A stretch of 64,000 nucleotides of DNA from Gracilaria caudata (taxonomy: Eukaryota > Rhodophyta > Florideophyceae > Gracilariales > Gracilariaceae), in the NCBI GenBank assembly GCA_030374735.1, contig JASCIV010000008.1:1-64000 (forward strand), read 5' to 3'. The notes under the pieces are model-generated. The model saw only the letters and a program-made list of their open reading frames with translations. It searched no databases and had not been told where the DNA came from. The translations under genes and the position numbers were made by a program. Below are positions 18,626 to 29,100 of this stretch, piece by piece (position 1 is the stretch's first letter; each line of letters starts with the position of its first letter).

Positions 18626-21011
18626 TGTAACACGATGGCGACACGGAGACGCCCGACGGGGGTTGGCGACGTGATAAGCGCGACGGACACTAACGAGGCG
18701 GGTGGAAGGGGGGGGGGGGACGGGGAAGACGAATAGGGCACGTCGCGCGCTACGAAAGGGTGGTGGGTGGCGCGAGTGTATGATATCTTAACTATCAACG
18801 TGCGCTACGAGGTTTGGGCTGGCGCAGCGACATCTTGGAGCGTGGCGCGCGATTGCGCCGCAACGCACGCAGTTTGGTGCGGCGAGCAGGGCGCTGGGCA
18901 AAGCGGGGGGGAGCCGGCACCTGCGCATGCATCGGTGCCGGGAAGGCGAACGGTAACTTTATTGCATATGGCAGCTGTGCACGCCACGCATGTCGCACAA
19001 GCGCTCGCACGAGGCCCGTTCCGTCTGGGGTGGCGCGACTGTTCGGGCCACTGGCTTCCTGAGGCGGGTCGTAACGTGCGGAACTACGGGCGCTTCTTTC
19101 TCCGGCTTCTGACGATCGCTCGTCGTTCACTCTCAGTGTTTGCTCCGTTCAGTTGCTAAGCACGACGGCGGCGACGACGACAGCCGGCGGCGCCCGTGGC
19201 GCTGCAGCGCGTCACGTGCCGTGCGCGCGAGCAAGCACAGCAACTCGCGGCGCGCGCTCGTGACGTGTCGCGCGCGCTCGTCAAAAAGCCCTCGCCGCTG
19301 TAAGCAAGCCACTGTCAGAACACATGCGCGTTCGGTAAACGTGATTGGCTGCGCCGTATGTGGCGCGATGTCGTGCCGCTTTTTTTGGCGGCGCTTCGCG
19401 GAAGCGGCGCGTACGGGCCGGCACTGGTAGTCGTGCCGACACCGGAGCAATGCGTTGGCGCCGCATCCACGACGCTGCGCACCAGCTCATTGGCGGGAAC
19501 GCCTCCGCATTCGAAACGAATGGCTCGCTCGTGGCGCGCCGCAATACTTGCTGACCTTTCCAAAATGATCAGCGCAATCTATTCCTGTCTCCCCATCTCT
19601 CCTCTGCGCTCATCTCCACTCATCTCCACCACTGCGCCAGTTTGGGGTTCGCCGCGGAAACTCCCTCGTACAGAGGTGTAGGGACAGCTTCACGCCAGCT
19701 TGTGGAGTAACATTACTGCTTTGCAGCTCATGGCAGTTGTGCAAAGCAACGCCGTATGCCCGAAACGTATGACCTTATTGTGGGCTAGTGGCGAGCAGAC
19801 GTCTTTTCGGAGCTCCTGCTCCGTACGCGTCAAGCCTCGCAACCACTTGCTCCGCCAATTAGCTTGCGTGTTGTGGTTCGGCTTCTCTTGAACACAAGCA
19901 TATCGCGCACCGTCGTCTCACCGTATCAAAAAAGCGCTGCTTTTTATGAAGCTATAAGCTTTCGCAGCCCTCGTTGCGAAAAACCCGGAACCAGGCATCT
20001 GCCAAGCGTTCACCATGTTTGTAGTTCTCGCTTTGAATCATCGTTCTCCATGGCTGGCGACGTACACGCTTATCTGATATCCACTGCCAACACCAGTCCC
20101 GTGTCCTGACGCACTCATCGAATTGTATTACGCTCAACATTGTTACCCGAATTAACCCTCACTGATAACAACCGAGCAATTTGACTTTACACACCACCGA
20201 AGCGAGAGAAAGAAGTGACACGTCGTCACCATGCCGCCGTACAGCTTCAACAGCGCAACTCTCAGCATCGCCAGCATTCTATCGCCCCGCAACAGTGCTC
20301 TATCCACCCTTCATATGCTCCGCACATGTACAGCGCTAGAAGGCTAACCAACAAATGATAAACATTAGCAGTCGAACCTTAACATTTCCAAAATTGTCAG
20401 CTGCGTTCTATAACTGAAACAAGAACCTGAAATCATGTCCCGTGATAACATCCCTGTCTGTGGCACTGATGCGATCAAGAGCCCTCTTCTTTCTTCTTTG
20501 TACCCTCACTTTTCCATAATGATAGCCAAGCATCTAAATGCTCCACTACAAGCCCTATGATCAAATGAAGCACGAGGCGTACATTGTGAATTGTATCAGC
20601 ACGCACCAAATGACACGGGGAGAGCGTCTCATGGCTAAAAGGTTGGACCTCCACGTCGACGCTGTTGGACACGTACTTGCTTCCTGAATGCAAATCTCCA
20701 TATAAACAATACTGCTTTCCACTTCCTCATTTTGTTCTTGGTATGCCTATGGGCTTCATGCAATACAAATGTCGCGTTCTATATCTCCATTTGAATCCTA
20801 CTCCTGTTATGCAGCACTTCTGCACCAATGCATTTACCAACAACGCTTTCAAATGCAAGCCCCAAGTTCCCCACGCACTCTTCGATTTCGTCTAGGGGTT
20901 AAACAGAATGTCCGGATTTATCCGAGCAACAGAAGCGTGCTTGACAAACGTGAAGCACGTCGAAAATCCACACTCTGCGAACAACCATAGCGTCTTTGTT
21001 TACTCATAGAC
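18626..21011. promoter_or_regulatory. Long divergent intergenic region with a GC-rich island
   Basis: This 2.4 kb separates the divergent kinase and haem-peroxidase genes. About 18,630-19,560 is GC- and CpG-rich, with a G run near 18,710 and repeated gcgcgcgctcgt words at 19,250-19,280. Many overlapping frames occur on both strands but look composition-driven. A 38-codon ATG frame at 20231 has no recognisable features. Both promoters should lie here. Confidence 0.4.
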
Positions 21012-23120
21012 ATGGAGTTGAAGCGGAGCCTCTTCGCCCTGCTGATAGCGGCCGTTCTATACCTTTCTGAAGAGTGTCGGGGTGCGCTTTTAACCCCGGG
21101 ATTTCTAGTGAACTCATTTTCTTATCGCCGACGTATTGCGCACGGGAACCTTCCAAATGTATACATGCGTTTCCCTCAGGGAATACCTCTCTTGTTCGGA
21201 AACTATATCAGTCGTTATGAAGTAATGGGCAAAAATGAGGCCGAGATCACAAGAGGTCGGTCACACAAGGCCAGGATTAGTCTTCTACGGAGATACCGTA
21301 GAAGAGATTACATTGAACTGAAGATCATTAGTCACGATACATCCACCTTTCCTGTGCCTATGAAAGGTAGCAAGTTCACGATTCAGACCCAAAACCGATA
21401 CAGGAGGAGGTTCTTGACCATAACCTTTCAAGGGAAGCATATCCGGACATCTGCGAAGCTGAATCGTGCAAGGAATATCTACGCAACTGCTCTCGTCAAA
21501 ACAATGTTGGAAAACGCACAGGTTGTCTTTGGTCCGGGTCGTTGTTCACGCACGATTGCAACAATCACAGGAATTTGCAACAACCCCTACCGGCTCACGT
21601 CTGGAATAACAAATGCACTTCAGCTGCATCCGTGGAGGGTCCCAGGTTTGAGAATGTCTGACGGTCTACCTAACCCAAGGCATGTCAGCAACACGCTTTG
21701 CAAAGCAGGATCGGACAAATTTGCTCCAAACAAAATCAACTTCTTGCTTGTCGTATTCGGTCAGTTCATTGATCACGATATTGTCCTCACGCCATCCGGG
21801 GATACTGCTTTCAAGGATGCCAGCTTCGACATGCCTGCCAATGATCCTGGGCAAGGAACAATGCACTTCCTGCGCTCAGATCCCATTCCCCTCCGTCCGC
21901 ATGACTGCTGCAACAAAAAGTACAACCCCAATGGTGGGGAGCAAAGGCAATTCAATAGGATTACATCTCTCATTGATGGGAGTGGAATATATGGTTCTGA
22001 TAATGATAGAGCGTTTGCACTCCGAGCGTTTAAGAACGGGAAACTTCGAATGGAGGTCAGCAATGGGCATGAGAACTTGCCTAGGAATTCCAAAGAGTTT
22101 CTCCCATACATCGTTGAGAATGCAAACCAGCACAAGAATGCAAAGCTTTTCGCTGCAGGAGACATCAGAGCTAATGAGAACACTTTCTTGACTTCAATGC
22201 ATACCCTCTTTGCCAGAGAACATAACAGAGTATGTGACGAGCTAATTCGCACTTTGCATAAGTTTAGGAAGGTGAGACAAACTGATGAATGGTTGTACCA
22301 ACAAGCCCGTCGGATTGTCATCGCTGAAATACAAAACGTTGTCTACCACGAGTACCTCCCCTTGGTTCTGGGATCCAAAGCAATGAAGCCTTATAAAGGA
22401 TACAACCCATTCACTGAAACTTCAATCGACATTATGTTCTCAACAGCTGCATTTCGATGGGGTCATACAACAATTCGTGATAAAATCCAAACCCGTGATT
22501 TGAGAAACAGGAGAAGCACTCACCGATTCCAAGACTTGTTCTTCAATCCTGATAAGTTCTCTGAGTTCGATGTCGAGAGTTGGCTGCTTGGGGCCATGGA
22601 TCAGCCAGCTATGGCCGTTGATCTGGAACACGCAGACTCTGTTCGGGATTTCCTTTTCAACCCGCACCAAAGGGCTGTTCTGGACTTACCCGCATTGAAC
22701 ATTCAAAGAGGACGTGACCACGCATTGCCCTCATATGCCTTGGCCCAGAAGGTGTATGGATTGAAGACGAGCGATCAAGGCCTGGGAAGCATCCCGGCAT
22801 CACTGCGGACAAAACTCCGCCGCCTTTACGGCTCTGCATCGAGAATTGATCCTTTTATCGGGGGTCTTGCGGAGAAGCCAGTCCCTGGATCACTCTTGGG
22901 ACCATTCTTCCACAAGGTAGTGGCATCTCAGTTTGAGAAACTTCGAGATGGAGATAGATTCTATTATGAAAACCTGCGCTGGGGCAGCTTCATGCGGAAG
23001 ATTCCAGTTGTGAGGAAAATCGAAAGCCACCAAGTTCGACTCAAAGATATCATACTTGCCAATACAAAGATTCAAGACAAGAACATGCCTAATCCAACAA
23101 CCGCTATGAAGAAAGCATAA
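21012..23120 (+). CDS. Secreted animal-type haem peroxidase
   Basis: A 702-residue protein without introns. Residues 1-24 form a signal peptide (basic start, hydrophobic core, then a small-residue cleavage region). The peroxidase domain has the distal histidine block QFIDHD (H255), the SLIDGSGIYGSD block, FLTSMHTLFAREHNR at about 392-406, the proximal histidine in FRWGH (H485), and NIQRGRDH at 563-570. These are the hallmarks of the peroxidase-cyclooxygenase superfamily (myeloperoxidase, peroxinectin, peroxidasin). Such enzymes use hydrogen peroxide to oxidise halides, phenols or tyrosines, usually outside the cell. A role in defence or wall chemistry is plausible here. Residues 30-180 are basic and match nothing I recognise. 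No membrane anchor is seen. Confidence 0.92.
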   Translation: MELKRSLFALLIAAVLYLSEECRGALLTPGFLVNSFSYRRRIAHGNLPNVYMRFPQGIPLLFGNYISRYEVMGKNEAEITRGRSHKARISLLRRYRRRDYIELKIISHDTSTFPVPMKGSKFTIQTQNRYRRRFLTITFQGKHIRTSAKLNRARNIYATALVKTMLENAQVVFGPGRCSRTIATITGICNNPYRLTSGITNALQLHPWRVPGLRMSDGLPNPRHVSNTLCKAGSDKFAPNKINFLLVVFGQFIDHDIVLTPSGDTAFKDASFDMPANDPGQGTMHFLRSDPIPLRPHDCCNKKYNPNGGEQRQFNRITSLIDGSGIYGSDNDRAFALRAFKNGKLRMEVSNGHENLPRNSKEFLPYIVENANQHKNAKLFAAGDIRANENTFLTSMHTLFAREHNRVCDELIRTLHKFRKVRQTDEWLYQQARRIVIAEIQNVVYHEYLPLVLGSKAMKPYKGYNPFTETSIDIMFSTAAFRWGHTTIRDKIQTRDLRNRRSTHRFQDLFFNPDKFSEFDVESWLLGAMDQPAMAVDLEHADSVRDFLFNPHQRAVLDLPALNIQRGRDHALPSYALAQKVYGLKTSDQGLGSIPASLRTKLRRLYGSASRIDPFIGGLAEKPVPGSLLGPFFHKVVASQFEKLRDGDRFYYENLRWGSFMRKIPVVRKIESHQVRLKDIILANTKIQDKNMPNPTTAMKKA

Positions 23121-23904
23121 ATCAATCTGCTTTTGGATGCAAGAACGAATGATTTATACCCAATGCTTTTGTCCTCACGGGTCCTCAACTACACAGAATT
23201 CAGTGCTCGTTCTTAGGGAGATAAAAAGGATTCTATTTGCACTCTTCTTCTTCTTTCCTCATGGCTCTTTTCGCACTCACATAAACCCTTGTCTCTGAAT
23301 ATCAACAAGCATTAGACTCCGCGATCTATAGACACTTGATCTAAGACGCTCGGGATTCACAACAACCTTCTTTATCTTGATGTCAGAAAGAAACTGGCCT
23401 TCCTTGTGAGAGAGCGTTTCTTTCACCGAAAGCGCTCTATGGTATGTCGTAATTAGGCTAGGATACCCACAATTGTTAGAGCCAAAGAAACAGGGGCGAA
23501 TTTCTCTGTAAGAAAGAAACCTGGTACGTAACCCTTCGTACAAAACATTGAAACAAAAAAAGAATGAAAAGTGCACTGTCCATCGTACGGACTCCATTCC
23601 TTTCGTTTCTTGTGGACATGGAAGAACAGCGCAGAACCACCCAGATGTGAAACACTTGGGCGGTTCATCTCCCCGGGAACACTGCGATACATCTGCAACT
23701 TGAAGTGCCGGAAGGTTAAAACCTAAAGACCCATGCGCGGCGATAAAGTAGTAGGCATACAGTTCTTCATTCGCACTGACTTGTTGTCACGTCTCTGAAC
23801 CTAAGGCAGCCTAGAGGGTTAGGGCGAATCTACAAGCTCAGGATTTGGCGACGTGCTGTGGTCGAATTAGTTTTGTTGCAGGTTTGCGAGATCACTCTAT
23901 AGAC
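23121..23904. other. Intergenic region with a LINE 3' fragment
   Basis: Spacer of 784 bp between the haem peroxidase and SufE-BolA genes. It contains the LINE 3'-end hairpin at 23397-23466. I see nothing gene-like in the remainder. Confidence 0.4.
23397..23466 (+). mobile_element. LINE 3'-end fragment, third copy
   Basis: Aligns with the 3' ends at 12842-12925 (reverse) and 14050-14125: tggccttccttgtgagag, then a hairpin, then gtcgtaattaggctagg. The hairpin pairs agagcg (23411-23416) with cgctct (23433-23438) and ctttc with gaaag. No coding remnant is seen. Confidence 0.65.
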
Positions 23905-24852
23905 ATGGATGGGCTACCCCAAAGCTTTCTTCCTCTTGCCTTCTTGTCAACGCAAGCAGGGCCGTTTTGGTCAAAGCAAGCTAAACGGTCCTCAGTTTGC
24001 ATCAGCCGGCCTCAGAAGAGCCCAAGGCGCATTAGAGCCTCTTCTGTTTCAGTCAGGATGGTTGCACAGAGAGAATCCTTAGATCTTCCACCTGCTCTTC
24101 AAAAATATGTGGAATCTTTCGCCATGGTACCTGATCCTAAGCTCCGGTACCAACAGCTACTCTTCTTCGCAAAACAGCTACCACCGATGGATCCATCCTT
24201 GAAGGTTGACGAAAACAGAGTTCATGGCTGCACTAGTGTTGTCCATGTTAAAGTTTCTGTGGACGAAAAGGGCTTGGTTCGATTGCAGGGTGACTCAGAT
24301 TCGCAGCTAACCAAGGGGCTCCTCTCTCTACTCATTAATGGTCTTGATGGTGCCACTCCAAGCGAAATACAAGCTGTCAGTCCCAGCTTTATCTCTGTTT
24401 CTGGCCTCGCGGTATCCCTGACGCCTAGTAGGAATAACGGATTTGTTAATATGCTGGCGAAGATTAAGAAAGACGTGGCAATATTGTCGAATGCGGGCGA
24501 GGATTCCTCTCATGATATCTCGTCGGAAGACGAAGTAGAGGGAAATGGGGCCGCGTACGATCCAAATCGTCCAGTATACTCGGCTATCATGAAAAAGCTA
24601 CACGCGCTGAGACCCACCGAATTGCGCATTCGAGATGATTCTGCTCAACATGCAGGGCACGCAGGTTCGAAGGGATTAGATGGAGAGTCGCATTTTGCTG
24701 TTTACATCGTTTCAGACGCATTTCAGTCTTTGAGCCAAGTGAAGAGGCATCGGATGATTTACACGCTGTTGGCAGATGAGTTGAGCGCAGGGTACATTCA
24801 CGCAATCCAAATCATCGCGAAAACCCCAGAAGAAGCTGAAGAATTTCAATAG
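23905..24852 (+). CDS. SUFE1: SufE-BolA fusion, plastid-type Fe-S assembly protein
   Basis: 315 residues from the ATG at 23905. The first 50 or so residues are rich in Ser, Arg and Lys and look like an organelle transit peptide. Residues about 57-190 are a SufE domain with the sulfur-accepting cysteine in RVHGC (C109). A linker of about 30 acidic residues leads to a BolA domain at about 220-315 (YSAIMKKL at its start, VSDAFQSLSQVKRHRMIY near its core). In plants the same fusion (SUFE1) activates the cysteine desulfurases of plastid and mitochondrion, and the BolA part works with monothiol glutaredoxins. It indicates a photosynthetic host. Its 3' end faces SEC11 with 148 bp between. Confidence 0.93.
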   Translation: MDGLPQSFLPLAFLSTQAGPFWSKQAKRSSVCISRPQKSPRRIRASSVSVRMVAQRESLDLPPALQKYVESFAMVPDPKLRYQQLLFFAKQLPPMDPSLKVDENRVHGCTSVVHVKVSVDEKGLVRLQGDSDSQLTKGLLSLLINGLDGATPSEIQAVSPSFISVSGLAVSLTPSRNNGFVNMLAKIKKDVAILSNAGEDSSHDISSEDEVEGNGAAYDPNRPVYSAIMKKLHALRPTELRIRDDSAQHAGHAGSKGLDGESHFAVYIVSDAFQSLSQVKRHRMIYTLLADELSAGYIHAIQIIAKTPEEAEEFQ

Positions 24853-25000
24853 TGCGTATCGCATTTGTGGGCAAAGCCGCACGGTTCACGTTCGCTAAAT
24901 CACTGTTCTTCATTGTGGTGCATCTTCCTCTTCGAATTCCTTTCGTTGTTAAGCTCAGAAGAAGCACTACATCGCAAATACATAGAAGCGCTCTAGCGTG

Positions 25001-25658
25001 TTAATCAGCACCAACCAAAGCAAATAGCGAGAGACTGGCTAACAGCACGTACTTAACGTGGGGGTAGTCATTCATAATGATCGTGAGCATCCCTGCGTAT
25101 GGTAAGAAAGCAAATGCCCGTCCTGCTATCATAGGACGAGTGAGCCATTTGCGATATGGCCCATAAAGGTCGCGGTCATCTGGAATGTTATTGTCACCCT
25201 TTGAAAGGACGTCAATGCTGCGATCTTCTGTTTCGTGAATCTTAATTATGCGATGTACGATGGGAACGGGTCTTTCCGGCAGCTTGTATACCACAATATC
25301 TCCAGATACAAGTCTATCAGTTTTGTCGTAATTAGTCAAAAGCAGAAGATCACCACGATGAACGCCAGGCTCCATACTCCCGCTAAGTACTACAACTATG
25401 GGGCTCTCGGAGTTGGATATAAGCATGAATGTCTTGTACATAATCAAAGCCGCCGAAAGAAGCATTCCCAAGTTGACAACTTGAAGTATCATCTGCCGAA
25501 AGGTTTGCCCAAGTTCATGCACAAGATGTCAGAAGCTGCTTTACACCGCAGGGGATCAAGCCAAGATCGTGCGCAGGAGAATGCTTGCTTACCTGACGCT
25601 TCTTCAGATCCTTGAATCTCCGCCAGTAAAAGAGAAACGTTTGAAGCATCTCCATCAT
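25001..25658 (-). CDS. SEC11: Signal peptidase complex catalytic subunit SEC11
   Basis: Two exons, 25658-25593 (66 nt) and 25492-25001, encode 185 residues. The 100-bp intron (25493-25592) starts gtaagc and ends cggcag, joining codon to codon. The junction reads LKKRQ-MILQVVNLG, aligning with NKRQ-LYYQVLNFG in animal SEC11. Without exon 1 the frame would start at GTG. Residues about 23-45 form the membrane anchor. The catalytic Ser61 lies in SGSMEP, His102 in PIVHRI, and the acidic residues in the GDNN...DDR block at 121-129. SEC11 removes signal peptides from secretory proteins at the ER. Length agrees with the family (about 180). Confidence 0.95.
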
Positions 25659-26420
25659 TTTGAAAACAAATAGCTTTCAGAGCTAGAGTGGTCTTGTCTT
25701 TGATCGGATGCGTTATACTTCTGTCTTAGACGCCTGTTTTTTCTAAGTAATCAACACGCGAAGTACTCGACACGCGCAGATAGTGCGGAGGTAACGGAGT
25801 CGTTCGATGTGCAACAGTGTTCAAAAGTGAAACTCAGCAAATCGTAAACAGAAGGAGAGAAAGCATTCCCGTAAGAAGCACTCCGATGAAGCCCTCCGAC
25901 GCTGACTGCTCTGTTCTAATTGTCGGATACGTCGAGTGATTTGCTCAGCTCTATATACGGTAGATAATCTACCGTTCGTAGATAACGCTCATCTACCCGC
26001 GTTTGGATTGACTTCGTCGTTGGGTTAAATTAATCTGCAAAGGGCGCCACATGTACACCGGAACACGTTATTGTCCGATGAAACGAAGACCAGCAACAGA
26101 ACAACAGCGCGTTTCGACCATGACAAGTGATCTGCACTACGTTCAGATAAACACACGTTCTCTCTCTCTCAGATATTGACATGTACCCTTCGTACTCTTC
26201 GTACCCTTCGTAGTCGTCGATCGAAGTTGGGGCTTGTCGATACAACGGTGCATAAACCGAAGAAGAGGTGCGAGTATCGACCTGATTCAAGTACGACGGT
26301 ACCGCTGAAAGCTCTGAGATGCGCTTTTGAGAATTTTTAAGTCATGAAGCGTCTGTAGATATAGGCTTGTGTCAGCATTGGATAGAGGATCACAGAATCA
26401 CGATACTTGACAGCGAACGA
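25659..26420. promoter_or_regulatory. Divergent intergenic region with a palindrome
   Basis: This 762 bp lies between the SEC11 and SurE starts and should contain both promoters. It holds a 19-bp palindrome at 25957-25975 and a short 9-bp tandem array at about 26183-26216. The frame at 26030-26290 on the minus strand looks like read-through of these repeats. Confidence 0.4.
25957..25975. repeat. Palindrome acggtagat-a-atctaccgt
   Basis: Perfect 9+1+9 inverted repeat. A second GTAGAT/ATCTAC pair follows at about 25979-25997. It could be a binding site for a dimeric regulator of SEC11 or SurE. Confidence 0.55.
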
Positions 26421-27650
26421 ATGACTAATGCAATTGGCTACGCATTTCAAACCCCTTTGAGCGTTTGTTTCAAAGGGATTCCTCGAAGTCGTTCGAGCCA
26501 CACTTCAAAAAGCAACGAGTGTTTTCGAACGCGATCTTTGCTTGCGAGCAACAGAAACACCCTGACAATGTCGGCTGACCATGAAATGCGATATGGGCGT
26601 GAGCGGGCTCTCTTGCTTACGAATGATGATGGGATTCACCCAGAAGATGCGCCGATCCTCCCTCTTGCTCAGAATCTGGTTGCGAAAGGTCATAATGTTG
26701 TTGTCGTGGCCCCTGGGCAGAACAATTCCGCCTGCAGCCAGCGTATCACCCTCGGAAGGCCTCTAACATTAAGACGTCACCCTGGGTATGAAAAGCGGTT
26801 CGGTAATGCTGAGAGAAACGGCACCAGAAACGGAATACTGAAAGTGTTCTCGGTGGACAAAGGAACCCCTGCAGATTGTATCATAACTGCGATTGAGCCA
26901 CACACTGGCTTACTTGCGAAGTTAGGAGTATACCCTTACCTGACACTTTCGGGTGTGAACTACGGTCAAAACATGGGTAGTGATGTGTTGTACTCTGGAA
27001 CGTTCGCCGGGGCACGTCAAGCAGCCATGTATGGGATTCCTGCCATTGCGGCTTCTTTGGACTTGCACAAGCAAGATTGGTCTGACGTCTCGCAAGAAAA
27101 ATCGTGCGCTCGAGCGATTGCGGCTACAGTAGAAATGGCTGAAGTCGTGATTAAGAATCTTCCTAGCTTTCCTCCAGATATGGGTCGACTTAATCCAGAG
27201 TTGGCGTTATCTTCTAGTACAATCGCACACGACAAAACACGGAACACAACTGAACGTGTGCGGGATGCGTTTGCACGAGGGGATATAGTGTTTAATGTGA
27301 ATGTTCCCAAAGCGTGGAACGAAAAGTACAAGATGACTCGATTAGACTCATTGCTCTATCGTGATGTAGTTCAGCTTGAATATGTACCTACTGGAGAAGA
27401 TGGTCACGCGGAAGAAACGATTGGCATTAATATGCGGAGCGCCCGTCCCGATGGTTTGCTGTGCAAAGGTTCAGATTTAGAAGCCGTGAAGCGTGGTTAT
27501 GCGTCAGTTACTGCAGTTGGCACGTGGCCCAACCCACACCCGCTTGCAATATCGGAGCAGCTTCTGAACGATGTCGTTCAAAATGGGTTGGATTGGATAC
27601 CAAAGAGCTCTACCTTGCTACAAAAGGACGTTAAGCTCAACAATTTTTAA
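26421..27650 (+). CDS. surE: SurE-like 5'/3'-nucleotidase
   Basis: 409 residues from the ATG at 26421 (the frame is open further up, but only from a TTG). Residues 1-50 are rich in Ser, Arg and Phe and may be an organelle transit peptide; a second ATG (MSADHE) marks the start of the conserved part. The SurE signature is LLLTNDDG, with D69 and D70 as metal ligands. It is followed by APGQNNSACS and the SGVNYGQNMGSDVLYSGTFAGAR region. SurE enzymes are metal-dependent phosphatases acting on nucleoside 5'- and 3'-monophosphates. Eukaryotic copies are found in plants, algae and fungi. An insertion of about 30 residues (near RLNPELALSS) is not typical of bacterial SurE. Confidence 0.9.
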   Translation: MTNAIGYAFQTPLSVCFKGIPRSRSSHTSKSNECFRTRSLLASNRNTLTMSADHEMRYGRERALLLTNDDGIHPEDAPILPLAQNLVAKGHNVVVVAPGQNNSACSQRITLGRPLTLRRHPGYEKRFGNAERNGTRNGILKVFSVDKGTPADCIITAIEPHTGLLAKLGVYPYLTLSGVNYGQNMGSDVLYSGTFAGARQAAMYGIPAIAASLDLHKQDWSDVSQEKSCARAIAATVEMAEVVIKNLPSFPPDMGRLNPELALSSSTIAHDKTRNTTERVRDAFARGDIVFNVNVPKAWNEKYKMTRLDSLLYRDVVQLEYVPTGEDGHAEETIGINMRSARPDGLLCKGSDLEAVKRGYASVTAVGTWPNPHPLAISEQLLNDVVQNGLDWIPKSSTLLQKDVKLNNF

Positions 27651-29100
27651 GCAGATATGTTATCCTTGTTCTTTTTCGAGGCACATCTCATTTTTTCTTT
27701 TTTTTCTTGTGTTCATCATGATGTCAGTTTACCACTAGATGAGTGAAGGGCGTTGTTGAGATGACCTTTTGGACGGGTGAAGGTCACAGATTGCTCTCCA
27801 AGGGATATACCCTTCGTAAGTTTATACAAGGGTAAAAACGTAAGAGTCTATACGCAATTTTGTTTAACCTTGATGGTGACGTCTGTTTGGAAGCCTTTCT
27901 TTGCTTCACATCGGAGCACCATTTCACAACGAGATTCAATGCACTTCTCATCACCTAAACGCTTCTGTGGAACCTATTAAAGCGTTACCGTGGCAAAGTC
28001 AATCCCTCTAAGGCATGTTTTGCCCTGCCCCTGACGCGGGCTTGGATATGGAATTCCCCAATCACAATCGGGTTCCGGTTGCAATATTAAACTCAACGCG
28101 CTTTCTGACCCATCTCGAAGTGACTAAAAGTTGAACAGGGCTGCGGGACAGTTTGATTTCATACCACGTTTATTGCGACCGAGATGGGACAAGCTCACAG
28201 TCCAAATCGCACGTAATGCCCGCGTAGTCATTCGCCGCTCTTCCCAGTTATGGGTTTAGGTCGTTCATTTTGAGAATCAAGGGAAGGCTCCACTTCACTT
28301 ACCTAAGTCAGAAGAAGGCTAACTGGTTGTCTGACGAGTCGGTTGCCGGCTTTAGGATCTGGTGATTTACAGCTGCCTCTGCTTATTCTACAACGTGCGC
28401 TCTACCCTTGTAGTCGCAACAGGATCGCGTTGTATTCGGATGGGAGGCTGGATCCCTTGAGCTCGCTGAAGAACCTCTCGAGTTCCCACACGAAGCCCTT
28501 TGCGGAATTTCCTACTTCTCAGTGGATATCAACACTCAACCGAGACGAGCTTGATATCGTCTGTGGAATCCAGATTAGTGTACTTGATGGATTTAACACT
28601 CAGCTTTTTTAGCTGTCGCGGTTGCCTCTCTCATTGCTGTTGCGAGGCATCTTGCCTTGAGAGCCAAAGACACTTGACACTGACTCGAAGTTCGAAACAG
28701 GCTGATCTTTCCTGCTGTTGGGAAGGTGCACATACCGAAGGTAGCGTTCTGTATTACCTTCGGTATGTGCACCTTACCACAGCACAGGAATACGGTTTGT
28801 TCAACTTTCCATGTGAAGGAAAGTCGCCTCTGTAGGACGTAGGCCCTAACAGGATCTGCCCCCCAGGGCACAGGATACCAGAAACTCTTAAGATGTCGTT
28901 TCTTCTACTCTTTCACGTAAGAAGGGCGATCTCCAACATATTGAAATCGCGGCGTATGGCTCTTCGATGCACTACGTACGCGAATGAAGAATTCGAAAGA
29001 GTCGCAGTTTCTCATCGAAGACTTTGCGGCGAATTACGGTTCGAAACAGTTGCGCAGAAGTGTCACAAGCCTTGGGTCACAAGGGTAACCCGTTCGCAAC
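27651..29100. other. Intergenic region with a foldback element
   Basis: Spacer of 1,450 bp between SurE and uL11m. The only clear structure is the inverted repeat near 28710-28790. Several short frames match nothing I recognise. The last 200 bp probably contain the uL11m promoter. Confidence 0.4.
28723..28775. repeat. Perfect 21-bp inverted repeat (foldback)
   Basis: The arm at 28723-28743 is exactly complementary to 28755-28775, with an 11-nt loop. Weaker complementarity (tgctgt.gg) extends outwards on both sides. It could be the core of a small foldback transposon or give an RNA hairpin. Confidence 0.8.

Noticed and set aside
18767..19554. Many overlapping frames on both strands
   Set aside because: High GC lowers stop frequency; products are Arg/Ala-rich with no domains, and frames conflict with each other.
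26030..26290. 86-codon minus-strand frame with EGYEEYEGY repeats
   Set aside because: The repeats are the translation of a short 9-bp tandem array; no other support.
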